A stretch of DNA of 64,000 nt from JAKFEW01 sp036675505 (GCA_036675505.1 JAKFEW010000053.1:1-64000), one strand, 5' to 3'. Shown: positions 34,802-44,377, counted from the first letter of the stretch. Numbers and translations: made by a program. The notes: generated from the sequence alone by a model not told the origin.

Positions 34802-35278
34802 TCAGGGGCCCTTGTCGAGGGGCTGGCCGGCGGCGATCCAGGCATCGAGGCCGCCCTTCAGCAGCAGCAACCCGGTGAAGCCGTATTGGTCATGCAGGTC
34901 TCGCGCCGCACCGGCCGAGGAGGCTTCGTCCGCTCACGTGCAGTATAGGACGAGCGGTCGGTCCTTCGGCAACGTGATGGCGCCGGTCCGGAGGTCGCTC
35001 CAGGGCGCCGAAATCGCGCCGCGGGCATGGCCTTCATCGAACAGGTTGCGCCACCGCACGTCGACGAGCAGGAGATCCTCGCCGGCGGCCCGTCGCTTCA
35101 CGAACGCCTCGACGGTGATGCGTTCCGCCTCGTAAGCAGGGGCCAGCGAGGGTGCCGGCGAGACCAGGGCCGCCGGGCCGCTTGCGGGCACGCCGGGGTT
35201 CGGCGCGCCGGCGGCGCACGCCGCCGTGGCGAGCGCCAAGGCTGCAGCGACGACCAGGGTCGCGTGGCGACGGGGCAT
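34802..35278 (-). CDS. Exported rhodanese-like protein, predicted selenoprotein
   Basis: One frame of 159 codons with an internal UGA at 34936-34934 (codon 115). Signal peptide with a possible lipobox (TAAC, Cys near 21). Rhodanese fold before the UGA: ITVEAFVKRRAAGEDLLLVDVRWRNLFDEGHARGAI, then DRPLVLYC113-T. After the UGA, same frame: ADEASSAGAARDLHDQYGFTGLLLLKGGLDAWIAAGQPLDKGP, the normal end of a rhodanese. Homologues as I know them carry YC-x-C-P-N-E-A-x-S in this loop, so U115 replaces the second Cys. A hairpin with a GGUGC loop follows (34900-34919). GGGAG precedes the ATG by 8 nt. Read with a normal stop the protein would end at its active-site loop. Pseudogene or sequencing error is the alternative. 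Confidence 0.75.
34900..34919 (-). promoter_or_regulatory. Candidate bacterial SECIS element (rhodanese gene)
   Basis: Minus-strand mRNA positions 15-34 after the UGA: CUCG pairs with CGAG and GCC with GGC, one bulged G between, apical loop GGUGC starting at nt 22. Seven base pairs, a bulge and a GGU in the loop recall the E. coli fdhF element. Confidence 0.65.
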
Positions 35279-35409
35279 ACGGACATCTCCCAGGGTCAGG
35301 CCGAACTCGGCTCCATCCTATGACGCCCCCGGTTTGCTGCCAAGATCGGGAAACCACGGGACCTGCGCACGTATTGTCTTGGTCGCCGCGAGGTGTTAGT
35401 ATATATCCA

Positions 35410-35438
35410 GGTTAACCAATGATTAACTTGCCTTAACC
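35410..35438 (+). promoter_or_regulatory. Repeated TTAACC words upstream of the GH1 gene
   Basis: GGTTAACC at 35410-35417, GATTAAC at 35421-35427 and TTAACC at 35433-35438, ending 36 bp before the ATG at 35475. GGTTAA and TTAACC are inverted copies. Confidence 0.5.
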
Positions 35439-35474
35439 TTCGCGTCACCGCCGACGCCTCGAAAGGACGACGCC

Positions 35475-36899
35475 ATGGCCGCCGCCGGCCGCATCTTCCG
35501 TACCCTCGTCACCGCCCTCGTTTCCGCCGCCGCGCTCGCCGCCTGCGCGAAGACCTCCCCGCCCCCGACCGCTGCGAACCGCGCCGCGGCTGGCGTTCGC
35601 GCCAAGGCCGCGATGCCCGAGGGCTTCATGTGGGGCGTCTCCACGGCCGGCTTCCAGTGGGAGGGCCAGGACACCACCTCGCAGTGGGCCGCCTGGGACA
35701 AGGCGGGCAAGACGAGCGAGCGCAACCCGCGCGGCGCCGACGGCCTGGTCCGCTACGAGGAAGACGCCGACCTCACGCGCGGCCTGGGCTGCAACGCCTT
35801 CCGGACGAGCATCGAGTGGGCACGCATCGAGCCGCAAGAAGGCGTGATCGATCAGGCCGCCGTGCAGCACTACCACAACGTGCTCGACGCGCTGCGCGCG
35901 CGGGGCATCGAGCCGCTCGTGACGCTCCACCACTTCGCCTACCCGGCCTGGATGGACAAGGACGGCGGCTGGGAGGGCAACAAGGCCCCCGAGCGCTTCG
36001 CGCGCTTCGCCGCCTTCGTCGCCAAGGAGTACGGCGCGAAGGTGAAGTGGTACATCACCTTCAACGAGCCCAACGTCTTCCTGATGGGCGGCTGGCTCTC
36101 GCCGATGATGCCGCCGGGCAAGACCGATCCGCTCGCCGGCCTGCGCGCGCTCCGCCGCATCGCCAAGGCCCATGCGCTGGCCTACGACGCGCTCCACGCG
36201 CACGACACGGACGCGCAGGTGTCTTTCAACATGTACACCGCGGAGTGGGCGCTCGGCGGCCCGACCCGCCCGGCGACGCCGATGGACGCCGCCGACCCGC
36301 GCAAGGAAGCCGAGCGCGAAATCTGCTCGGACACTTTCCTCTTCGACGAGGTCGAGAAGCACGGGCGCAAGCTGGATTACGCCGCGCTCGATTACTACTG
36401 CAAGTTCAAGCTCTACCTGCCTTTCGTGTTCCCGCGCGCCGACACCTGGGAGGTCTACCCCGAGGGCCTCTACAAGGCCGTCAAGCGCTACCACAAGCGT
36501 TACAAGCTGCCCGTGCTGATCGCCGAGAACGGCATCGCGACCTGGGACCTCGCGCCGCGGAAGGATCGCTGGACCCGTTCGGCCTCGCTGGTGGCCCATG
36601 TGCGCCAGCTGCAGCGCGCGATGGACGAGGGCGTGCCGGTGCTCGGCTACGTGCACTGGTCGATCACCGACAACTACGAGTGGGGCACGTTCTCGCCGCG
36701 CTTCGGGCTGTTCAGCGTCGACTGCCGCAACGGGAACTTCACGCGCAAAGAGGCCGACGGCGCCGAGGCCTTCCGCCGGGTGATCGCGGCGCGGGGCGCC
36801 ACCGACGACCTGGTGCGCCGCTACCCGCCGCCGGCGGCGCCGGCGCTGCCGACGCCGTGGGTCAACGGTGGGACGGGGACGCCGGTCCAGGCTTACTAG
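35475..36899 (+). CDS. Glycoside hydrolase family 1 beta-glucosidase-like lipoprotein
   Basis: 474 aa. Signal peptide with lipobox LAAC (Cys near 24), so it is anchored outside the cytoplasm. GH1 barrel: FMWGVSTAGFQWEG, TSIEWARIEP, acid/base E198 in TFNEPNV, nucleophile E351 in IAENGIAT, and GYVHWSITDNYEWG. Both catalytic Glu are present, so it should be active on beta-glycosides. AAAGGACG precedes the ATG. Lipoprotein forms of GH1 are uncommon, as most are cytoplasmic. The TTAACC cluster upstream links it to other lipoprotein genes here. Confidence 0.93.
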   Translation: MAAAGRIFRTLVTALVSAAALAACAKTSPPPTAANRAAAGVRAKAAMPEGFMWGVSTAGFQWEGQDTTSQWAAWDKAGKTSERNPRGADGLVRYEEDADLTRGLGCNAFRTSIEWARIEPQEGVIDQAAVQHYHNVLDALRARGIEPLVTLHHFAYPAWMDKDGGWEGNKAPERFARFAAFVAKEYGAKVKWYITFNEPNVFLMGGWLSPMMPPGKTDPLAGLRALRRIAKAHALAYDALHAHDTDAQVSFNMYTAEWALGGPTRPATPMDAADPRKEAEREICSDTFLFDEVEKHGRKLDYAALDYYCKFKLYLPFVFPRADTWEVYPEGLYKAVKRYHKRYKLPVLIAENGIATWDLAPRKDRWTRSASLVAHVRQLQRAMDEGVPVLGYVHWSITDNYEWGTFSPRFGLFSVDCRNGNFTRKEADGAEAFRRVIAARGATDDLVRRYPPPAAPALPTPWVNGGTGTPVQAY

Positions 36900-36900
36900 C

Positions 36901-39900
36901 TCACATCGGCCCGAAGCCACCCATTTCCATGCCGAGCGGGCCCGAGGCCGACCGCGCCGGGCGGGCCACGGGCTGGCCGTGGGCGCGGAAGTCGCCGCCG
37001 AGTATCGCCTGCCGGTCCGGGCGCGCGAGGAACGCCGCGCGATCAGGCTCGGTGAGCCGGCCGGCCACCTCCTCGAGGATGGCCTTCGCGCGCCCGGCTC
37101 GGGCCGCGGCCTGTTCGGCGAAAGGCGCGGCAGCCGCGCGGCCGAACAACGCGGCCGCGAGGGCGAGCGGCGCGGCCGCGCCTTCGGCCCAGGCCTCCAT
37201 CGCCGTGAAATGCTCCACCGCCTTGTCGGTGCCTTCGCGCAGGGCGGCCAACCCGCGCAGGCCTAGCAACTCGGCTTCGCGGCCGAGGGCGCCGAGGGCG
37301 CGCGCCAGGGCCAGGCCTTCGGCGGCGAGGCTGTTGGTCCGCTCCCACTCGCCGGCGTCGGCCGCGCCCTGGGCCTGCGCGAAGAGCGCATCGAGCTGGA
37401 GTGCGCGCTCACCGCGCAGGCGGGCCTCGCTCGCGACCCGTCGCGCCAGCTCGTCCGCCCGCGCCCGCTCGCCCGAGAGGCGCGCCAGGTGGGCGTCGAG
37501 CAGGTCGAGCCGCCCGGCCATCTCCTTGTTGCCGGTCTCCGCGATGAGGGCCCGCAGGGCATCGCACGCGAGGCGCGCCTGCGATGCCTTTCCGAACATG
37601 AGGTACACCTCGGCCTGGCGTGGCAGCAGGAGCGCCTCCAGGTACCTGTTGCCGATCGAGCGGGCGAGCGCCAGGGCTTCGTCCACGCCGGCGATCGCCC
37701 CCGCCCAGTCGCCCAGGACGGCGCAGGCCTGGCCCTCGATGGCCAACGTCATGCCTTGCGGCAGCTTGGCACCGAGTCGTTCGGCGAGCCCACGGGCGCG
37801 GGCCGCCACCGCGCGCGCCTGCGCGGGCTCGCCCGTCTCCAACGCGAGGATCGCGAGGTTCACCAGCGCGAAGGCCTCCTCGCGCGTCGAGCCGCACGCG
37901 ACGCTCAGGTCCCGGCAGACCTCGAACGAGCGCGCGGCGGCGACGAAGTCGCCGCGGGCCGTGAGGGCGTTGCCGAGGTAGTTGTGCGCGATCATCAGGC
38001 CCGCGCGGTCGTCGTGCGCCTCGAAGATCGCGAGCGCCTCGCGCAGGTGGGCGAGGCCCGCCTCGCCGCCGGCCGGATCGCCGGCCGTCTGGTAGTAGCC
38101 GAGCCCGGCGGCGGCGACGGCCGCCGCGATCGGGCTGTCCGCGGCCTTCCCGTGGGCGATCGCCCGCCCGCAGTCGCGGATGGCCGCGGCCGTGTCGCCC
38201 TGGAAGAAGTGGGCCCGGGCGCGGACCTGCAGGCACCGGGCCGCGCCCGCCTCGTCGCGGGCCTCCAGGCAGCAGCTCAGCGAGCGGTCGGCGGCGGCGA
38301 TCGCCTCGTCGTAGCGGCCGAGGATCTGGTAGACGTTGGCCAAGGAGGTGAACAGGCCGCCGAGCGCCTGTCGGTCACCCGCGGACTCGGCGAGGGCGAT
38401 CGCCTTGCCGTAGAGTGGCTCCGCATCCGCGGCGCGGCCGGCGTGCCGCTCGACGTCCGCGAGCAAGCGCGCGCATTCGAAGCGCGCCGGCGCCGCCGCC
38501 TCGGGCGGCAAGCCCTCGAGGACGGCGGCCGCGCCCTTCAAGTAGCGGCCCGCGTCGGCGAGCGCGTAGAGCGCCAGCGCCCGGCGGCCGGCCTCCAACG
38601 CCCAGGGCAGCGCGCGCACCCCGAGTCCGGCCTCGAGGCCGTGGAACGCCAGCAGGCTGACGAGCTCGAGCGGCGCATCGGCGAGCAGCTGCCCGGCCAG
38701 GCGCCCTTCGAGCGTCGCCGCCGCGCGACCATGGGCGTGCCGGCACTCCTCCGGCGTGATGATCCCCGCCAGCGCCTCCGGGTCCTCGCGGCGCACGAAG
38801 CCGTAGGCGCCCTGACCATCGCGTTGGATCAGGCGCCGCCGCAGGAGGGCCTCCAACGCCTCGAACAGGGTTTCATCGGCGATCGACGTGACCGCCTGCA
38901 GGAACTCCAGGCCGATCGGCCGGCCGATCGCCGTGAGCGCCATCAGCACCGCGCCGGCCTCCGGGGGCAGCTCGGCCAGCAGGCGGGCCCATCGCGCCAC
39001 GGACCCGCTCGGCAGGTCGTTCGCGTCGATCGGCACGTCGGTGCTCCAGCGCCGGTTCGTGCGGGTGAGGCGTCCGGCCTTCACGAGGTGGTCGAGTAGC
39101 TGCTCGACCTCGCGCGGCACCCCGCCGGTCAGCTCCGCGACGCGGGCGACGAAGCCCGGTGCGATCGTGCTTTCGCCCAGCATGCCGGCCAGCATCCGCG
39201 CGAGGTCCGCGTCGGCCAGCCCCTCGAGCGGCCGCTCGGGCATCTCGTCGGGCCCGCCATCCGCGCCCCGGCCGCGGCGGGTGCTCGCGATCAACATGAA
39301 GGGCGACTTCGCGGCGTTGCGTCGGACGTAGGCGAGGACCTCGCGCGAGGGCGCGTCGACGCCGCGCCAGTCTTCGATCACCAGCACGAACGGCTGCGCG
39401 GCCGCGTACGCCCCGAGCAGCCCCGTGACCGCGGCCTGTAGCCGCAGCGCCTCGGCGCGCGGGGTGTCGAGCGGCGGTGCCGGCACCGCGCCGAGCTCGG
39501 GCAGCAGGACGGCGAGGACCGCGGCCTGGTCCGCCAGCGCGCTGGCCGCGCCTGCCCGGAAGCCGGGCATCAGCGATCGCAGCACGGAGGTCAAGGTGGC
39601 ATACGGCGCGCCCCCGACCTCGTGGCTCGCCACCCGCACGAAGGGGATGTTCTCGAGCTGCGCGTGGCAGCGAACCTCGTCGAGCAGGCGGCTCTTGCCC
39701 ACGCCCGGCGGGCCCCACAACCAGACTTCCTCGTGCCCGTGGCCGTCGCGGACGCGCGCGACGCCTGTCTGCAGCCCAGCGACGACGCCGTCGCGCCCCA
39801 CGATCGGCGACACGAGCAGGGTCCCGCCCAGCCCCGGCGGCGGCTCGACGCCCAGGTCGGCCAGGACGTCGTCGGCGGTCGCGGGCCGGTCGGTCGGCTC

Positions 39901-40623
39901 CTTGGCGAGCAGCCGCCGAACCAGCCGATCGAGCTCGGGCGGCACGGCGGGGGCGATCGCCGAAGGCACGGGCGGGGAGTCGTTCAGGTGGGCCCGCAAC
40001 ACCTCGCCGGCCGTCGGTCGCTCGAACGGGTAGCGGCCGGTCAGGAGCTCGAAGGCCAGCACGCCGGCGGAATAGAGGTCAGCGCGCCCGTCCAGCGGCG
40101 CCCGGCGGATCACCTCGGGCGCGATGTACGGCAACGTGCCCCGGATCGGCAGGCCGCCCTGGCCCGCGACTTCCATGAGGCCGTAGTCCATCAGCTTGAC
40201 CGTGCCATCCGGCATCACGCGCACGTTGGCGCTCTTGAGGTCGAGGTGGACGAACCCCAGCCGGTGGACGTACCCGAGCGCTCGCAGGAGCTGGGCGAAC
40301 ACCTCGGTGAACCGCTCGGGCGGCAACGGCAGCATCTCGTCGAGCCCCTGGCCCGGCACGACCTCCATCGTGAAGTAGGGCGCGCCGCCTTCGTCGACGC
40401 CGTAGTCGTAGACCTCGCAGCAGTTGGGATGGCGCAGCCGCGTCATCAGCCGGAACTCCTGCTTGAACTGGAGCAGGGTCTTGTCGGCCTGCACGTCGAC
40501 GCCCGGGCCGCCGATCAGCTTGAGCGCCACGCGCTTCCCGGTGACGGAGTCCTCGACGAGCTCCACCCGGCCCATGGCACCCTCGCCGAGCGTGGCGAGG
40601 CGGCGATAGCGTTGCGCGATCAC
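36901..40623 (-). CDS. Ser/Thr protein kinase - AAA ATPase - TPR regulator
   Basis: 1240 aa from the GTG at 40623 (GGAG 8 nt upstream; 5 nt after the previous stop). Kinase domain ~5-265: GEGAMGRV 13-20, K35, H126-L-D128-LKSAN133 (Leu in place of the HRD Arg), D146-YG instead of DFG, and APE 168-170. An ATPase domain follows with Walker A GPPGVGKS 304-311 and a STAND/AAA-like region (~275-620). From about 730 to 1190 are many TPR-type helical repeats (LGGLFTSLANVYQILGRYDEAIAAADRSL, MIAHNYLGNALTARGDFVAAARSF). This resembles PknK/large cyanobacterial and myxobacterial signalling kinases. Target unknown; probably coupled to the upstream membrane protein. Confidence 0.92.
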   Translation of the reverse strand: MIAQRYRRLATLGEGAMGRVELVEDSVTGKRVALKLIGGPGVDVQADKTLLQFKQEFRLMTRLRHPNCCEVYDYGVDEGGAPYFTMEVVPGQGLDEMLPLPPERFTEVFAQLLRALGYVHRLGFVHLDLKSANVRVMPDGTVKLMDYGLMEVAGQGGLPIRGTLPYIAPEVIRRAPLDGRADLYSAGVLAFELLTGRYPFERPTAGEVLRAHLNDSPPVPSAIAPAVPPELDRLVRRLLAKEPTDRPATADDVLADLGVEPPPGLGGTLLVSPIVGRDGVVAGLQTGVARVRDGHGHEEVWLWGPPGVGKSRLLDEVRCHAQLENIPFVRVASHEVGGAPYATLTSVLRSLMPGFRAGAASALADQAAVLAVLLPELGAVPAPPLDTPRAEALRLQAAVTGLLGAYAAAQPFVLVIEDWRGVDAPSREVLAYVRRNAAKSPFMLIASTRRGRGADGGPDEMPERPLEGLADADLARMLAGMLGESTIAPGFVARVAELTGGVPREVEQLLDHLVKAGRLTRTNRRWSTDVPIDANDLPSGSVARWARLLAELPPEAGAVLMALTAIGRPIGLEFLQAVTSIADETLFEALEALLRRRLIQRDGQGAYGFVRREDPEALAGIITPEECRHAHGRAAATLEGRLAGQLLADAPLELVSLLAFHGLEAGLGVRALPWALEAGRRALALYALADAGRYLKGAAAVLEGLPPEAAAPARFECARLLADVERHAGRAADAEPLYGKAIALAESAGDRQALGGLFTSLANVYQILGRYDEAIAAADRSLSCCLEARDEAGAARCLQVRARAHFFQGDTAAAIRDCGRAIAHGKAADSPIAAAVAAAGLGYYQTAGDPAGGEAGLAHLREALAIFEAHDDRAGLMIAHNYLGNALTARGDFVAAARSFEVCRDLSVACGSTREEAFALVNLAILALETGEPAQARAVAARARGLAERLGAKLPQGMTLAIEGQACAVLGDWAGAIAGVDEALALARSIGNRYLEALLLPRQAEVYLMFGKASQARLACDALRALIAETGNKEMAGRLDLLDAHLARLSGERARADELARRVASEARLRGERALQLDALFAQAQGAADAGEWERTNSLAAEGLALARALGALGREAELLGLRGLAALREGTDKAVEHFTAMEAWAEGAAAPLALAAALFGRAAAAPFAEQAAARAGRAKAILEEVAGRLTEPDRAAFLARPDRQAILGGDFRAHGQPVARPARSASGPLGMEMGGFGPM

Positions 40624-40628
40624 TCGGC

Positions 40629-41258
40629 CTACTCCGTCTCGCGCACCATCTTCGTGGCGTACTCCTGGATCATCCGCTGCTGGCGCGCGGCGCCGCACTT
40701 CTTGATCACGTTCTCGACGGCCTCGGCCGGCGTGCGGCCACGGGCGCGCCACTGGGTGAATTCGCCGTTCAGGAACTTGCGGCCTGTGTCGCCAGCGAAA
40801 ACCAGCTTGGCGTACCAGAAGCCGAGATCATGGGCGAGCTGCAGCGAGATGCCCGGCGAAACGGCTTCGAGCTGCTCGTCGCCGGGCAGGCGGCCGCTGC
40901 CGCGCACGGACTCGCCGGTGTAGGTCGCCTTGATCGTGTCGAGGAAGGCGTAGAGCTCCTTGTCCGCGACGTCGGCCTCGCCCTTGAGGCGCGCGAGGTC
41001 CTCGGGCGTGGTCTGGCCATGCAGGAAGTGCGCCATCGACTCCTGGTGCTGGCGGTGGAATTCCAGCTGGCGGGCCTGCTGCCAGTGCGCATAGCAGAAG
41101 ACGGAGCCCGCGCAGAAGGTGAAGCCGGCCCACAGCGGACCACCGAGCAGGCCGGCGAACATCACAGCGCCGAACGAGCCCAAAATGGTGACGGGATCCG
41201 GGCCGGGCGGCGCGATCACGCGCGGGCGAAGCGGAACGATCCCCTTGGGCCTGGTCAT
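40629..41258 (-). CDS. Membrane protein of unknown function, upstream of the kinase
   Basis: 209 aa. Two hydrophobic segments close together (about 25-60: SFGAVMFAGLLGGPLWAGFTFCAGSVFCYAHW) are followed by a long helical soluble region (LEFHRQHQESMAHFLHGQTTPEDLARLKGEADVADKELYAFLDTIK) and a C-terminal part with C and K/R residues. GGAGGAG precedes the ATG. The stop lies 5 nt before the GTG start of the kinase, so the two are an operon and it may be a sensor or anchor for it. Not recognised as a family. Confidence 0.8.
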   Translation of the reverse strand: MTRPKGIVPLRPRVIAPPGPDPVTILGSFGAVMFAGLLGGPLWAGFTFCAGSVFCYAHWQQARQLEFHRQHQESMAHFLHGQTTPEDLARLKGEADVADKELYAFLDTIKATYTGESVRGSGRLPGDEQLEAVSPGISLQLAHDLGFWYAKLVFAGDTGRKFLNGEFTQWRARGRTPAEAVENVIKKCGAARQQRMIQEYATKMVRETE

Positions 41259-41356
41259 GGCGAACTCCTCCGACGTTTTGTTTTATACCCCTGTGCGAGG
41301 GTGCGTCGGGTCCCATTGCGGGGCGGGGGTACAAGTAGAAAGATGTCCGAGGTCCG

Positions 41357-44300
41357 ATGCCCATGAAGCCCACGCGCCAGTTGATCACGTCGCTGTGCGC
41401 CCTCGCGCTCGCCGCGGGGTGTCAGGGCGCGCCCACCTCGCCGCGCGACGACGAGGGGCGCTTCTCGGAGGACCGCGGCGGCAAGAGCGCCACGGTGAAG
41501 CTCAACGGCAAGGTCTTTTCCATCCGCACGCGTGACGGCAAGACGCTCGGCGACGTCGGCGTGCTGGTCCGCGGCAAGATTTACAGGGTCAAGGACGGCA
41601 AGCTGGACGTGCCGGCCGCGGTCCTCAAGGACGCCAGGGCCTCGGGCGGCTTGATCCTGCTGGTCCCGGGCTACCTGCCCACGCGCGTCGGCCTGGACCA
41701 GGGCGGCGAGGTGGTGCTCGTCCCGGTGGGCCCGGCCCAGGTGACCCAGGATCTGCTGCCGGTCGGCGGCACCGTGTCGGCCCACGGCGGCGCGGTCAGC
41801 GTGACGATCCCAACCGGCGTCCTCAAGGGCCCGTCGACGGACGTGGCCATCAGCACCTACATCCCGAGCCCGCCGGGCAGCGCGCAGGACCCCGCGATCG
41901 AACGCGACAGCTTCCTCGACGCGGTCGACCCGGCCGGCACGCGGCAGGGCTGCGATCAGCCGCTGCCCTGCCCGCCGCCCGTCGGCGGCCTCGGCATCAA
42001 GCTCACGTTCAGCGGGCCGATCCAGGCAGGCCTGCTCCGCCAGGCGATCGCGCTCGATCGCTACGTCGCGGAAGGCTCCCCGGAGGAGGCACAGGCCGCC
42101 CGCCGCATCCTCCAGACGTTCGAGGCGATCGACCGCCTGAACGATCCGGCCTGGCGGCGGGTGCTCGACGAGACCTTCGGCCTGCGGCTCGCCGCCGATC
42201 ACACGCTGGAGTACCGCGTGGCGATCGGCGACGGCGAGGTCACAGACGGCCTTGCGCGCATCGAAATCGATGGGGTGAGCCTGCTCGGCACGCGGCTCGA
42301 GGTGACGGTGCAGAGCGCCGCCTCGGGCGACTTCCCCTTCGAAGAGTTCACCGGCGGACCGGGCGGCACCAACCCCGGCGGGCCCGCCGGCGACCCGGGT
42401 GGCGCCACGCCGGGCGGCACGAGCACGGGCGGCGGAACGCCATCGCTCACGCCCCCACGTGAGCTGTCGATCGGCAGCGGATGGGTGATCACGACCGGCG
42501 GCAACGGCCTCCCCGTCGGCCGGCCCGGGCTGATCTCGGACGGGGGGGGCACGCTCATCTCGGATGGCGGCGGCACGCTCATCTCGGATGGGGGTGGCAC
42601 GCTGATCTCGGATGGCGGCGGCACGCTCATCAGCGACGGCGGGGGCACGCTCATCTCGGACGGCGGCGGCACGTTGATTTCCGACGGCGGCGGCACCCTC
42701 GTCAGCGACAACCGCGTGGGCGCGCTCACGGGCGAGCTCAGGGTGCCGTTCTCGCAGGGCGACGCGGCGAAGTACCGCCTCCTGGCCTACCAGGACTACC
42801 CCTGGTCCGGCGCGCAAGTGCGCGCGATCAACGGCCTGGGCCAGCCGTACACCCGGTTCGTGGCGACGGACGGCTCGAGCATGTACCAGCTGCCGTTCGC
42901 GACGACGCCCTACTCGCTCAACGGCATGTTCTTGCAGGTGGTCGCCGGCAACAACCGCCTCTACACGCTCGCGAAGGCGCCCGGCAAGTTCGAGTACACC
43001 GAGAAGATCGACGCGGCCACCACCGCCGTCGCCTGCCTCCTGCTCGACGAGATCGGCCGGAACCCGGACGGCATCCTCGCGATCCGCAAGGATCTCTTCG
43101 ACGACGACGTGGCCTACTTCCGCCAGGAGATGGACCAGGCCGACGCCGGCTACGTGGTGACCCACTACGTCCCCGCGGTCGCGACCTACGTCAGGACGTG
43201 GCTCGCCGGCAAGCCCCGCAAGGTGCTGGCCTGCATTCCCTCGGTGGGCCCGGCGGCGGGCACCGGCGCGGGCACGATGACCGACGGCGCCGCCCTCGGC
43301 ATGGCCTCCTTCCGGGCGCCGCAGGCCATCGTGCGCGAGGGTTCCGGCGCGATCGTCGTTTGCGACGAGGACTTCATGGGGGGCACCCTGAAGCCCACGC
43401 TCCGCCGGTACGACCCCAGCGCCGGCGTCGTCACCACGCTGGCGGGCGATCCGAACGGCGCGTCCACGGGCAACGACGGTCCGGCGGGCAGCGCGACGTT
43501 CAGCAACCTGCGGGGCGTCGTGGTCGACCCCGCCGGCGGCGTGCTGGTCCAGGACGACTGGAGCCAGGCCACGACCCGCATCCGCCGCGTCGCCGGCGGC
43601 ATGGTCGCCACCCTCACCGGGCCCGGCCCGGCCCTGTCGTTCGCCGTGAACCCACCCGCGGCGAACCTCCCGATGGTCCAGGAGGGCTTCGGGTTCCAGC
43701 GCGACGCGGCGGGCAACCTCTACTTCGTCGAGCGCCTCGGCCACTGCGTGGTGAAGCTGACGCCCGACGCCGCGGGCGGCTACACCGAGACCGTCCTGGC
43801 GGGCATGCGCGGCCAGCCCGGCAACGCCAACGGCTCCCAGGCCACGGCGCGCCTGAACTCGCCGCGCGACCTCGCCGTGACGCCCGACGGCTCGGCGATC
43901 TTCGTGGCCGAGTGGGCGCAGGATCCGCCGCTCAGCGGCGGCGCCTACCTCAACCGCATCCGGCGCATCGAGCCCGCGGCGGCGGGCACCTCCCGCTTCG
44001 TGACGACCTGGGCCGGGCCGGACGTGGAAGCCAGCGGCAGCGCCGACGGCTGGGGCCCCGCGGCGCGGTTCAGCCTGCCGATGCGGCTCGCCCTCGGGCC
44101 GGACGGCAGCCTCTACGTCGCCGAGAACGACCGGCTCGCCATCCGCAGGATCACGCCGGGCCGCATGGTTACCACCGTGCTGGGCGGCGGCACGGCCAGC
44201 GCGCCGGAGTTCGGGCACGCCGTGAGCCTCAAGCCGGCCCTCAAGGCCGACGGCACGCCGCGGGACTACCCCATCGGCGGCATGACCATGGAGCCCGGCG

Positions 44301-44377
44301 CGGCCTCGGCGCCGAACCGCCTCTTCTTCACCGACCGCTACGCCGGCGCGCTCAAGGTGCTGGCGCCGCTGCCGTAG
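41357..44377 (+). CDS. Large NHL-repeat-like lipoprotein with GGGTLISD octapeptide repeats
   Basis: 1006 aa. Lipoprotein signal peptide (lipobox LAAGC, Cys near 22). N-terminal beta-rich domain to ~330 with GKTLGDVGVLVRGKIYRVKDGK, then a Gly/Pro/Thr linker, seven perfect LISDGGGT units plus a partial eighth (392-452), a middle alpha/beta region, and a C-terminal NHL-like beta-propeller (~650-1000): ASFRAPQAIVREGSGAIVVCDE, TFSNLRGVVVDPAGGVLVQDD, LNSPRDLAVTPDGSAIFVAEW, FSLPMRLALGPDGSLYVAEN. Start may be 41357 or 41363. It converges with a second protein that shares the octapeptide. Likely a surface protein; ligand unknown. Confidence 0.85.
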   Translation: MPMKPTRQLITSLCALALAAGCQGAPTSPRDDEGRFSEDRGGKSATVKLNGKVFSIRTRDGKTLGDVGVLVRGKIYRVKDGKLDVPAAVLKDARASGGLILLVPGYLPTRVGLDQGGEVVLVPVGPAQVTQDLLPVGGTVSAHGGAVSVTIPTGVLKGPSTDVAISTYIPSPPGSAQDPAIERDSFLDAVDPAGTRQGCDQPLPCPPPVGGLGIKLTFSGPIQAGLLRQAIALDRYVAEGSPEEAQAARRILQTFEAIDRLNDPAWRRVLDETFGLRLAADHTLEYRVAIGDGEVTDGLARIEIDGVSLLGTRLEVTVQSAASGDFPFEEFTGGPGGTNPGGPAGDPGGATPGGTSTGGGTPSLTPPRELSIGSGWVITTGGNGLPVGRPGLISDGGGTLISDGGGTLISDGGGTLISDGGGTLISDGGGTLISDGGGTLISDGGGTLVSDNRVGALTGELRVPFSQGDAAKYRLLAYQDYPWSGAQVRAINGLGQPYTRFVATDGSSMYQLPFATTPYSLNGMFLQVVAGNNRLYTLAKAPGKFEYTEKIDAATTAVACLLLDEIGRNPDGILAIRKDLFDDDVAYFRQEMDQADAGYVVTHYVPAVATYVRTWLAGKPRKVLACIPSVGPAAGTGAGTMTDGAALGMASFRAPQAIVREGSGAIVVCDEDFMGGTLKPTLRRYDPSAGVVTTLAGDPNGASTGNDGPAGSATFSNLRGVVVDPAGGVLVQDDWSQATTRIRRVAGGMVATLTGPGPALSFAVNPPAANLPMVQEGFGFQRDAAGNLYFVERLGHCVVKLTPDAAGGYTETVLAGMRGQPGNANGSQATARLNSPRDLAVTPDGSAIFVAEWAQDPPLSGGAYLNRIRRIEPAAAGTSRFVTTWAGPDVEASGSADGWGPAARFSLPMRLALGPDGSLYVAENDRLAIRRITPGRMVTTVLGGGTASAPEFGHAVSLKPALKADGTPRDYPIGGMTMEPGAASAPNRLFFTDRYAGALKVLAPLP
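42530..42712 (+). repeat. 24-bp coding repeat (LISDGGGT), seven units and a partial
   Basis: In-frame tandem units of 24 bp in the 41357 gene. Codon wobble differs between units (ATCTCG, ATCAGC, ATTTCC), so the protein repeat is conserved while the DNA has drifted, pointing to selection on the peptide. Confidence 0.95.

Noticed and set aside
42530..42712. CRISPR or minisatellite outside genes
   Set aside because: The 24-bp units are in frame and encode LISDGGGT; variation is at synonymous positions.
41255..44218. 987-codon minus-strand frame opposite the NHL-like gene
   Set aside because: Antisense reading of a GC-rich gene; no signal peptide, motif or ribosome binding site, and the plus-strand gene has clear domains.
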